Below are positions 17,895 through 25,764 of a stretch of DNA of 64,000 bases, piece after piece. Source of the DNA: G965227875 sp965227875 (GTDB taxonomy: Bacteria > Pseudomonadota > Alphaproteobacteria > Rhizobiales > JAJFHC01); NCBI GenBank assembly GCA_965227875.1, contig OZ245783.1:558001-622000 (forward strand), read 5' to 3'. Both the position numbers and the translations under genes were made by a program. Numbering within the stretch: the stretch's first letter is position 1; each line of letters starts with the position of its first letter. The notes under the pieces are model-generated. The model worked only from the letters and a program-made list of their open reading frames with translations, did no database searches and had not been told where the DNA came from.

Positions 17895-18962
17895 TCAGGA
17901 CCGGATCGCCTGCCCGCTGTTCCGGTCGAAGAATGAGGTTCGCTCGACTGCAACGGAGAGGCCGAGCATGCTGTCCGCGAGGTTGATCGCGTGCGCCTCG
18001 AGTTCCGCCACCATGTGCGTGTCCCCGATGCGGAAGCTGCCATAGGCCCGCGAACCCGTCGGCTGGACAACTTCCATCTTCACGCGGATCGCACTATCAC
18101 CCTCCGACCGAGAGAAATGCTCCGGCCGGATTCCCCATGTACAGGGACCGTCAGCCAGGCCGAGAGGTGACGCGACGGCGATGCTTTCTCCGTCCGGCAG
18201 CGTGATCCGGCGGCCACCGTCGGCGATCGTTACGTCCAGGAAGTTCATGGGAGGCGATCCGAGGAACCCGGCGACGAACCTGTTGTCCGGCTTCTCGAAA
18301 AGCTCGAGCGGCGCGCCCATCTGTTCGATGACCCCATCCTTCAGCAGCACGATACGCTCCGCCAGCGTCATCGCCTCGATCTGGTCGTGGGTCACGTAGA
18401 TAAAGGTCTTGCCGAGCTTCTTGTGCAAATACTTGATCTCCTCGCGCATGCCGTCCCGCAGCTTGGCGTCGAGATTGGAAAGGGGTTCGTCGAAGAGAAA
18501 CAGGTCGGCGTCGCGCACGATGGCCCGGCCGATCGCCACGCGCTGGCGCTGCCCGCCGGAAAGTTCGCGCGGATAGCGGTCGAGATACTGGCCGATGTCG
18601 AGCATGCCGGAAGCCCAGCGGACCTGGCGTTCGATCTCCGCCTGCGGCACCTTGCGGGCGCGCAGACCGAACGCGATGTTCTCGAACACGGTGAGAAACG
18701 GGTAGAGCGCGTAGGACTGGAACACCATCGCGATGTTGCGGTGCCGGGGAGCGAGACCGGTTATGGTCCGGTCACCGAGCGAAATGTCGCCACCAGAGAC
18801 CTCCTCCAGGCCCGCGATCGAACGCAGCAGGGTCGACTTGCCGCAGCCCGAGGGCCCGACCAGCACGACGAATTCCCCTGCCGGGACGCTGATCGACACG
18901 TCCTTCACCGCGTGGACATTGCCGTAGTACTTGTTGATGTGATCGAGCTTCAGATCCGGCAT
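17895..18962 (-). CDS. ABC transporter ATP-binding protein (apionate operon)
   Basis: 355 residues, UgpC/MalK type. Walker A GPSGCGKSTL, Q-loop VFQSYALYP, signature LSGGQRQRVAIGRA, Walker B LFLFDEP and VTHDQ are intact; the C-terminal TOBE domain contains WGIRPEHFS. Unlike the first importer of this window, there is only one ATPase gene, so a homodimer is expected. Spacing to the permease gene upstream is 13 nt. Confidence 0.94.
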   Translation of the reverse strand: MPDLKLDHINKYYGNVHAVKDVSISVPAGEFVVLVGPSGCGKSTLLRSIAGLEEVSGGDISLGDRTITGLAPRHRNIAMVFQSYALYPFLTVFENIAFGLRARKVPQAEIERQVRWASGMLDIGQYLDRYPRELSGGQRQRVAIGRAIVRDADLFLFDEPLSNLDAKLRDGMREEIKYLHKKLGKTFIYVTHDQIEAMTLAERIVLLKDGVIEQMGAPLELFEKPDNRFVAGFLGSPPMNFLDVTIADGGRRITLPDGESIAVASPLGLADGPCTWGIRPEHFSRSEGDSAIRVKMEVVQPTGSRAYGSFRIGDTHMVAELEAHAINLADSMLGLSVAVERTSFFDRNSGQAIRS

Positions 18963-18975
18963 GACTTGATCCCGT

Positions 18976-19803
18976 TTATCCCTTGACCGCGCCCATGGAC
19001 ATGCCGCGGACGATGAAGCGCTGCATGGTCCCGACGACGAAGATCATGGGCAGCACGCCGAGCATGCTCATGGCGCTGATCTTCGACCAGAAGGTCGACT
19101 GCGAACCGAAATAGCCGGTCACCTTGACCGTGTAGGTGACGACCTCCGACTTCGTGAGGATGAGCGCGAAGAGAAAGTCGTTCCACGCGAAGATGAAGGT
19201 GAAGACGGCCGTGGCGAAAAGACCCGCCCGCGCCATGGGCAGCACGACCTTGCGCAGCACCGCCCAGCGCGACAGGCCGTCGACGAGCGCGCTCTGTTCG
19301 AGGTCGAGAGGTATCTCCTGGATGTAACCGCGCATCATCCAGGTCACGTAGGGCACGTTGAAGGCCGTGTAGAGGGCGATCAGCCCGACATAGGTGTCCA
19401 CGAGCTGCCAGGCGACGAAGAGCAGGAAGATCGGGAACGCGACGCAGATCGGCGGGATCATGCGCTGGGAGATGATCCAGATCGCCAGGTGGTCGCCACC
19501 GGTGCGAAACCGCACGATCGAGTAGGCGGCCATGGTGCCGATCAGCATCGCGAAGACCGTGCTGACACCGGCCGTCACCAGGGAGTGCCACACCGACCAC
19601 GCATCGCCGTCCTTGAAGAGCGTGTAGTAGCTCGATACCTGGAAGCCGCTCGGGATCCAGACCGGCGGGTAGGCATAGATCTCTTCCGGCGACTTGATGG
19701 AAATCATCGCCAGCCAGTAGATCGGGAACAGGAAGACGATTGTCGCCGCCAGCGCGAGAAGCAGCCGCAGCGCGAGCCTCCAGCCCTTGTCCCATCGTCT
19801 CAT
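18976..19803 (-). CDS. ABC transporter permease, MalG type (apionate operon)
   Basis: 275 residues with six membrane segments, MISIKSPEE near the N-terminus and the EAA-equivalent loop (LEQSALVDGLSRWAVLRKVV followed by LPMA). It lacks the long periplasmic insert of the other MalG in this window. Its start overlaps the MalF-type gene by ATGA. Confidence 0.93.
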   Translation of the reverse strand: MRRWDKGWRLALRLLLALAATIVFLFPIYWLAMISIKSPEEIYAYPPVWIPSGFQVSSYYTLFKDGDAWSVWHSLVTAGVSTVFAMLIGTMAAYSIVRFRTGGDHLAIWIISQRMIPPICVAFPIFLLFVAWQLVDTYVGLIALYTAFNVPYVTWMMRGYIQEIPLDLEQSALVDGLSRWAVLRKVVLPMARAGLFATAVFTFIFAWNDFLFALILTKSEVVTYTVKVTGYFGSQSTFWSKISAMSMLGVLPMIFVVGTMQRFIVRGMSMGAVKG

Positions 19804-20690
19804 CGCGCCACCTCCACGCGCCTGAGCGCGGCCACGACCACGACGGTCAGGATGAGGATCACCAGGAAAGCGATCGCCGAGGAATACGAGATCTCGAACT
19901 CGCGAAACGCCATCTGGTAGGCATAGATGGAAATCGTCTCCGTGCGGGTCCCCGGTCCGCCCTGAGTCATGGTCCAGATCACGTCGAACACCCGGAACAG
20001 GTCAAGCGCCCGGATGAGTATGGCGATCACCATGACGGGCATGATGGCGGGGAGCACGATCATGCGGAACGTCATCCACCAGGACGCGCCGTCGATCTCG
20101 GCGGCTTCGAGCTGCTCGCGGTCGACATTGGACAGGGCGGCCAGCAGCAACAGAAACATGAACGGTGTCCATTGCCAGACTTCCGCCACGAGGATCGCCG
20201 GCCAGACCAGCAACGGGTCGACCGTCCACAGCAGTTTCACCTCGCCGCCCGCGAGCCAGGAGATGATCTGGTTTATCGGGCCGAAGCGCTGGTCGAACAT
20301 CAACCGCCAGGTCGAACCGGCGACGATGGGCGAGATCACCGTCGGCAGCAGGATGATGGCCACGAAAGTCTGTTTGAAAGGCAGTTTTTCCAGAAACAGA
20401 AGAGCCAGGAGATAGCCGAGCACCAGCTCGATCGGCAGGGCCACGGCCGTGAAGGCCAGAGTATGCAGCAGCGATTCCCAGAGCCGTGCGTCGTCGAACA
20501 GGCGCACGTAGTTCACGAAACCCTGGTAGCTGGTGTCGTTGTCGAACATGGAAATGTTCTGGAACGAACCGACAATGAGCTTGATGAACGGATAGAGACC
20601 GATCAACAGGATCACGAAAACCGCCGGGGCGATCAGGATGTACTTGAACGCCCTTTCCCGGTCCAGAGTTCTGCTCAGCACGTTCGACAT
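19800..20690 (-). CDS. ABC transporter permease, MalF type (apionate operon)
   Basis: 296 residues, six membrane segments. The EAA loop is LEAAEIDGASWWMTFRMIVL followed by PAIMPV, and MTQGGPGTRTE is the usual MalF/UgpA block. It pairs with the MalG-type product encoded next, overlapping by 4 nt, to make an importer probably specific for apiose, apionate or its lactone; specificity is inferred from the operon. Confidence 0.93.
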   Translation of the reverse strand: MSNVLSRTLDRERAFKYILIAPAVFVILLIGLYPFIKLIVGSFQNISMFDNDTSYQGFVNYVRLFDDARLWESLLHTLAFTAVALPIELVLGYLLALLFLEKLPFKQTFVAIILLPTVISPIVAGSTWRLMFDQRFGPINQIISWLAGGEVKLLWTVDPLLVWPAILVAEVWQWTPFMFLLLLAALSNVDREQLEAAEIDGASWWMTFRMIVLPAIMPVMVIAILIRALDLFRVFDVIWTMTQGGPGTRTETISIYAYQMAFREFEISYSSAIAFLVILILTVVVVAALRRVEVAR

Positions 20691-20723
20691 GCGCCTGTCT
20701 TTTGAGTCATTGACCTGCGGATT

Positions 20724-20746
20724 CCCCGGGCGCCGCGCGCCCGGGG
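20724..20746 (-). repeat. Stem-loop between binding-protein and permease genes
   Basis: CCCCGGGCGC-CGC-GCGCCCGGGG is a perfect 10-bp GC stem with a 3-nt loop in the 81-nt gap after the binding-protein gene. It has the same position as the hairpins of the other importer operon and no T-run, so it probably sets relative mRNA levels rather than ending transcription. Confidence 0.65.
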
Positions 20747-20771
20747 TCCGTGTGTGTGAAGACGATCCGGA

Positions 20772-22223
20772 TCAGTTCGGATAGGCGTTCGGCTTGCTTG
20801 CCCAGTCCTTGTAGACCGCTTTCTGTTTTTCCACGCCGATGCGCTCGGTCAGCTTATCCCACTGCGCGGCGAGGTCATCGAGAATGGTCTTGGGATCGTC
20901 GCCTGCCCAAAGACGGCTGAGGGATTGGCGAATGCCTTCCTCGTAGCGGTCGATCTGGATGAGCGAGAGATCGAGCAGCCCGGTCTCGGCGCCCTTCTTG
21001 AGGATGTCGAGATATTCACCGGCATTCGACCAGCGCGAACGATATTCCTCGTTCTCGAAATGGCTGGTACGGAACGGGTCACGCAGCGCGTAGGGCAACT
21101 GCACCCGTTGCAGGCTAATCTCCTCGGAATTCATCCACTGGATGAAGAGGTAGGCGGCCTCCTGGTGCTTGGAGCCGGCAGCCACCGCGAGCGAGAACCC
21201 GACGGCCAGCTCGGGCGTTCCGCCCGGCGGCAGGGCGTAGCCGATCTTGTCGGCGACCTTGGTCTCCGGAATCCAGTTCAGAGCTTCCGTACCCTTGCCG
21301 TAGCCGGCAGCCCAGCGGCCCACAGGTGGCCAGGAGACCGTCATGGCGATATTGCCGGCGAGAAGCCCGTTGAACGGCTCGATGAAGCCCCACTGCTCCA
21401 CGCCCGGGGGCATGAACTTGGTATCGGCGACCATGTCCTTGAAGACCTTGACGCCGACGTCCGAGTTGATCGTCGCCTTCATGGTTTCGGCGTCGAAGAA
21501 CTTGCCGCCTTCCACGCGGAAGCGCTCCTGGAACATGAACTGCGCATTGCCCGGCGCACCGAAGAGGGCCGCACCATAGATGTCCGGCGCGTACTTGTCG
21601 GTGATAAACTGCCCGATCTCGCTGAATTCCTTCCAGGTCTTGGGCGGCGCGAGGTCGTAGCCGTGCTTGGCCTTGAAGGCCTTCATGTTCTGGGGATCCT
21701 CGAAGATATCCTTGCGGTAGTAGAGGACCAGCACATCGCCGTCGTCGGGGAGCCCGTAGATCTTCCCGTTCACCTTCATCTGGTTGTCGCGGTAGACCGG
21801 CGCGATCTTGTCGAGTTCCTCACGGTACCCGTACTTGTCGACGAGGCCGTCGAGCTCGATGATCGCGCCCGCCTGGACCATGTCGGGCATCTGGTTGGGG
21901 ATCACGTTGAGCACGTCATAGGCGCCGCTTCCCGCACGGTGCGCCTGGATGGTTTTCGTGAACATCTCCGAGACCGGGGATTCGATCACGTTGATCTTGA
22001 TACCGGTCAGCTTTTCCCACATCGGTCCGGTGAGATTCTTGGGATCGAGCGGCTGCAGTCCGGCTTCGTAGAAGACGTTCAGCGTTATGCCCGAATACTG
22101 CTTGGCGGCCTCGACCGCGCGGTCGGCGGCGCTCTGGGCGCTGGCCGCACCCGTCATTGACAGGGCAATGACAGTGGCGGATATCGCCATCATCGCCCTT
22201 CGTGTAACAAGTCTGAGTGTCAT
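20772..22223 (-). CDS. ABC transporter substrate-binding protein (apionate operon)
   Basis: 483 residues, family 1 solute-binding protein. A signal peptide with an Arg-rich N-region (VTRRAMMAISATVIALSMTG) is cut probably after GAASA at about residue 28. The mature part contains NVIPNQMPDM, ALFGAPGNAQFMF and typical hinge segments. A GGAGGA ribosome site precedes the ATG. It lies directly downstream of apnO, so its ligand is probably a branched-chain sugar or its acid. Confidence 0.9.
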   Translation of the reverse strand: MTLRLVTRRAMMAISATVIALSMTGAASAQSAADRAVEAAKQYSGITLNVFYEAGLQPLDPKNLTGPMWEKLTGIKINVIESPVSEMFTKTIQAHRAGSGAYDVLNVIPNQMPDMVQAGAIIELDGLVDKYGYREELDKIAPVYRDNQMKVNGKIYGLPDDGDVLVLYYRKDIFEDPQNMKAFKAKHGYDLAPPKTWKEFSEIGQFITDKYAPDIYGAALFGAPGNAQFMFQERFRVEGGKFFDAETMKATINSDVGVKVFKDMVADTKFMPPGVEQWGFIEPFNGLLAGNIAMTVSWPPVGRWAAGYGKGTEALNWIPETKVADKIGYALPPGGTPELAVGFSLAVAAGSKHQEAAYLFIQWMNSEEISLQRVQLPYALRDPFRTSHFENEEYRSRWSNAGEYLDILKKGAETGLLDLSLIQIDRYEEGIRQSLSRLWAGDDPKTILDDLAAQWDKLTERIGVEKQKAVYKDWASKPNAYPN

Positions 22224-22260
22224 CGTTTCCTCCTTGCTTGTTGGCCTTTTCCGGCCGGTT

Positions 22261-23097
22261 CTATTCGCAGATGTCGCGAACGGATTTCATGACGGCTTCA
22301 GGGGCGAAGACCCGGTCCAGCCAGCCCTCCCGGAAGATTTCCGGCTTGGCCTTCTCGATCGCCATCAGGGCGCCGTCGGAGAACTGCCCGCCCGGGAACG
22401 CCCCGAAGGCGATGGACAGTTCGATGTTGATGTGTCCGAGCATGAAATCCATGGCGGCCTGCTCGGGCACACCAAGTTTCACCGCATGATCGGTCGCGTC
22501 GCGCAGCGCCAGACACAGCGTCGCTCCGACGGTTTCCGAAAGTGCCGGCTCCAGGATCGCCAGCTGTTCCACGGTGCAGCGATGCGAGCGGTCGACCGGT
22601 GCGTAGATCGTGCGCGCGACCTGCTCGCATAGGGCATAGTGCTCCTCCGGACCCTGCATGAGCGCACACACGATGTGCTGCTTGGCTGCCACGCCGCCGA
22701 AAAAGTCGTTCTGCTTTTCCGCGCTGTCTTCGTAGTTGAAGACGGACGGGTGGCACGGATGGGTCACGAAATAGGTGATGTCGTCGCGTTTGGGCATTTC
22801 GCCCGCATGCGGGGCGGCCGCATCCAGCACCATGAGCGCGGTTCCGGTCGGTATGGTGTCCACGATGGCATGCGCAACCTTGCCGATCAGGCGGTCCGGC
22901 ACGGCGAGGATGATGATGTCGGCCCCGGAGATCGCTGCGTCCTGGTCCACGCAGTCCGCCCCGATGGCATTCTTCAGCCGTTCCCGGCCTTCTTCGGAAA
23001 TCTCGACATGGCTCACGTCGTAGCTGGCCCGGGAAAGGTTGGTGGCCAGGCGAACGCCCATTTTTCCTCCTGCCCCGAGCAATGCGATTTTTGTCAT
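22261..23097 (-). CDS. apnO: D-apionate oxidoisomerase
   Basis: 278 residues. An N-terminal Rossmann domain (ALLGAGGKMGVRLATNL) is followed by a 6-phosphogluconate-dehydrogenase-like helical C-terminal domain; PAAPHAG-like and THPCHPSVFN segments form the putative active site. ApnO converts D-apionate to 3-oxo-isoapionate by NAD-dependent oxidation with rearrangement. The identity rests on this fold plus its place with ApnL, the DUF1537 kinase and the RuBisCO-like protein, which together define the known pathway. Start 23097 is chosen for the Rossmann N-terminus and a GGGAG site. Upstream gap to oiaK is 22 nt. Confidence 0.82.
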   Translation of the reverse strand: MTKIALLGAGGKMGVRLATNLSRASYDVSHVEISEEGRERLKNAIGADCVDQDAAISGADIIILAVPDRLIGKVAHAIVDTIPTGTALMVLDAAAPHAGEMPKRDDITYFVTHPCHPSVFNYEDSAEKQNDFFGGVAAKQHIVCALMQGPEEHYALCEQVARTIYAPVDRSHRCTVEQLAILEPALSETVGATLCLALRDATDHAVKLGVPEQAAMDFMLGHINIELSIAFGAFPGGQFSDGALMAIEKAKPEIFREGWLDRVFAPEAVMKSVRDICE

Positions 23098-23119
23098 CTG
23101 AAACTCCCTGTTGCGCGGC

Positions 23120-24493
23120 CTAGCCGCCATTCCTGATGTGAGAGAAGTAATCCGGTGCGCCCATCTGCCCGCCCTTGAGGGCGATCTCGAAACCGTTGAT
23201 CGCGGCGTCTTCGGAATGGGCCTCGCAGAGCGGCGCACCTGGCGCCACCGGCACCTTCGCGGTCAGGGCGTGGATGCCCATGGTGAGTGCGCCGTGCCCG
23301 GACGTGTCGCCGCCGGCGATGACGCCGCGTTTGACCCCGGCGCGCAGGGCGACGTTGCACAGGATGCGACCCAGTCCGGCACCGACATTCTCGTTCGCCG
23401 TGGCGACCTCGATGCCGGACGCCTCGACCGCGGCCCGGAAGCGGGAGACCGAGGGATCGTCGGGTCCCCGGGACGAGAAGATGACGGGGTCCCTGCCCTC
23501 CGCGATGGCGGCAAGCGCCGCGTCTTCCGCGCGGGCCGTTTCCCTCGCCCAGGCGTCTGCGTCGACCGCACGGGCGGGATCGACCGGTATGGACGCGAAA
23601 CCGTTTTCCTCCGCGTGCCGGATCTGCTGGGCGGTCACCGGTGAGCACGACCCTGAAACGATCGCTATCCGTTCCACGGCTGCTAGCCCCGGGAGATCCG
23701 GTGACCGCTCCAGCAGACCGCCCCTGCGCCAGGCGGCCACCAGTGCGTATTCGAGACCCTGGCTGCCGGAAGCGAAGATCCGCTCGCCGCGCTCGCTCCA
23801 GATGATGCGGCCTGCCTCGGCCAGGGTTGCCTCGTCGACGATATCGAACGCCACGACCTTCCTTCCGGCCGACCGCTCCCGCGCCAGTGCATCGGCGCCA
23901 TTCCCGGTCGTGAGGTCGACGACATCCACGAGACCCAGGGCGAGGTCCGTCTGCCTTGCCAGGTGCATCCGGATGTCGGCCTCGTTCATGGGGGTCACGG
24001 GATGGCGTGACATGCTCGGGTGGCGGTCCAGCCGGTATGTCGTACCGTCCATGACGGCGAAGAGATTGCCGAAGGCCTGGTAGCGCCGGATCTCGGGAGC
24101 CGCGACGACGAGCGGATGCCAGTCGCCGCCCAGCAGGGGCAGGGCCAGTTCCGTCGCCCGGCCGATGGACCCGGTCTCGGGCGAGGAGTCGAGGGTCGAA
24201 CAGAACTTGTAATGGCTGACGGGCGCGCCGATCGCCGCCAGTGCCTCGTAGTACCGCGGCAGGTTTTCGTCCATCCACCGTGGAGACTTCGACCGCGCCA
24301 CGCCGGCAATGCCGATCGCACGATATCCCTCGAACTGCTGCAGTTGCTGGTTCGTGGGCACGTCGAAGAAGAGAACCGACGGCAGCCCCGCGAACGTCAT
24401 GACCTCCATGACCGCGGTCGCGCCGGTGAAATCGTCGCCGTACCACGTCAGGAGGGTCCCGTCGGGCAGCCGGTCTTTCGTGTTCGCCGTCAT
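23120..24493 (-). CDS. oiaK: 3-oxo-isoapionate kinase (DUF1537 four-carbon acid sugar kinase family)
   Basis: 457 residues. The N-terminal SBD domain opens with WYGDDFTGATAVMEVM, the substrate-binding motif of the family; the C-terminal nucleotide-binding domain has VSGSCSPVTAQQ and IAGGDTSGHGALTMGI. DUF1537 kinases phosphorylate four- and five-carbon acid sugars. Beside a RuBisCO-like protein and ApnO the expected substrate is 3-oxo-isoapionate, giving the 4-phosphate. The ATG overlaps the stop of the RuBisCO-like gene (ATGA), so the two are translationally coupled. Confidence 0.85.
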   Translation of the reverse strand: MTANTKDRLPDGTLLTWYGDDFTGATAVMEVMTFAGLPSVLFFDVPTNQQLQQFEGYRAIGIAGVARSKSPRWMDENLPRYYEALAAIGAPVSHYKFCSTLDSSPETGSIGRATELALPLLGGDWHPLVVAAPEIRRYQAFGNLFAVMDGTTYRLDRHPSMSRHPVTPMNEADIRMHLARQTDLALGLVDVVDLTTGNGADALARERSAGRKVVAFDIVDEATLAEAGRIIWSERGERIFASGSQGLEYALVAAWRRGGLLERSPDLPGLAAVERIAIVSGSCSPVTAQQIRHAEENGFASIPVDPARAVDADAWARETARAEDAALAAIAEGRDPVIFSSRGPDDPSVSRFRAAVEASGIEVATANENVGAGLGRILCNVALRAGVKRGVIAGGDTSGHGALTMGIHALTAKVPVAPGAPLCEAHSEDAAINGFEIALKGGQMGAPDYFSHIRNGG

Positions 24494-25761
24494 CCGGAGT
24501 AGGCCTCCAGAGCGCGCGCCAGCGCCGGCCGGCCGATGGCATGATCGTCGAGCGGCACATCGCTCATGGCCGCCTCCCACGCCTGCCGCAGGCTCTCCAC
24601 GCCCGCGGCCGGTCCGTCGGGATGCGCCATGATTCCGCCGCCCGCGGCATAGACCAGATCGTGGGACCCCAGCGCCTTGAATGTTAGTGGCGGCTGACGC
24701 ACCGTCTGGCCGGACGAGAAGACCGGCATGGCGAGACAGGGCCGGTCGGGAAACAGGGGCGTGAGGCAGGCCTTCGCCGACGCGATGACCGAGCTGTCGT
24801 CCTCGCAGAACTTGTTGGCGAGACCGTTGACGTGCATGTGGTCGGCCCCCGCCAACCGCCAGAGCTTCTGCCACGCCACATAGGACCAGCCCAGCGCCGG
24901 GTGACGCGAAAGATAGCCCCATCCGTTCCGGTGGGCGTGGATCGGGAGTTCGGCATGTTTCGCCAGTTCGATCAGCCCCACGAGACCGATCGAATTGAGA
25001 GACACCATGATGCAGGTGCCCCCGAGATCACGCACGAGATCGTGGCGACGGCGCATCTCGTCGAGATCTCCGGTCACGTTGAACGCATACATGGTCTTGC
25101 GACCGTTTCGATCGGCACCGGCATTGATCACATCCGTGACCGCCCTTGCCCGGTCATCGAACGGACAGGCCGGCCCGTCGGACTGCAGTTCGTCGTCCTT
25201 GATGAAGTCGATTTCCGCATCAACCAGGGTCGCAACGAGTTGCGCGGTTGCAGCCGCATCGAGTCCGACGCTCGGCTTTATGATCGTGCCGATCAGCGGG
25301 CGGTCGTGGACGCCGGCGAGCCGCCGCGTCCCCTCGACGGAGAATTGCGGTCCCCGATAGGCGTCACCGAATGCCTGCGGCAGGCGGAGGTCGGTGAGGC
25401 GCAGTCCGGAGAACTGCTTCAGTTCGAACAGGTTTCCCGCGACCGTCGCGGCGAGGTTCGGCAGCGACGGCCCGATATTGCCCAGCGGCCAGGACAGCGT
25501 GACGGTTGCGGTTCTGATCCTCTCTCCCGCGATCGCCCCGGGCAGCGAGGGCCTGTCGACCTCGCCGGTTTCCCGCAAGGTTTCCACCCGCGCGGCGGAA
25601 CGCTCCTTCAGTTCGGGTGTCTCGCCGGGCACGGCCACGAACGTGCCGGACGACTGTTCCCCGGCCATCGCCTCGGCTGCGGCTTGCGGATCGATGGAGG
25701 TCTCGATCTCGTAGTCCGCTTCGATACGCATGGGAGGTGAGGCCGCGGAAAAGCTGCTCAT
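24490..25761 (-). CDS. RuBisCO-like protein acting on 3-oxo-isoapionate-4-phosphate (OiaT or OiaX type)
   Basis: 423 residues, RuBisCO large-subunit fold. The metal-site motif with the Lys that is carbamylated in RuBisCO is kept (FIKDDEL), as is the first catalytic Lys (GTIIKPSVGL), but the second Lys of that loop is Ser and loop 6 is not RuBisCO-like, so it cannot fix CO2. Two RuBisCO-like activities are known on 3-oxo-isoapionate-4-phosphate: a decarboxylase (OiaX) and a transcarboxylase/hydrolase (OiaT) giving 3-phosphoglycerate and glycolate. No erythrulose-phosphate isomerase genes are seen here, which slightly favours OiaT. Start 25761 sits 3 nt after the apnL stop. Confidence 0.85.
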   Translation of the reverse strand: MSSFSAASPPMRIEADYEIETSIDPQAAAEAMAGEQSSGTFVAVPGETPELKERSAARVETLRETGEVDRPSLPGAIAGERIRTATVTLSWPLGNIGPSLPNLAATVAGNLFELKQFSGLRLTDLRLPQAFGDAYRGPQFSVEGTRRLAGVHDRPLIGTIIKPSVGLDAAATAQLVATLVDAEIDFIKDDELQSDGPACPFDDRARAVTDVINAGADRNGRKTMYAFNVTGDLDEMRRRHDLVRDLGGTCIMVSLNSIGLVGLIELAKHAELPIHAHRNGWGYLSRHPALGWSYVAWQKLWRLAGADHMHVNGLANKFCEDDSSVIASAKACLTPLFPDRPCLAMPVFSSGQTVRQPPLTFKALGSHDLVYAAGGGIMAHPDGPAAGVESLRQAWEAAMSDVPLDDHAIGRPALARALEAYSG

Positions 25762-25764
25762 GGC

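Noticed and set aside
24490..25761. True RuBisCO for CO2 fixation
   Set aside because: Several catalytic residues differ, no small subunit or phosphoribulokinase gene is present, and the operon is catabolic.
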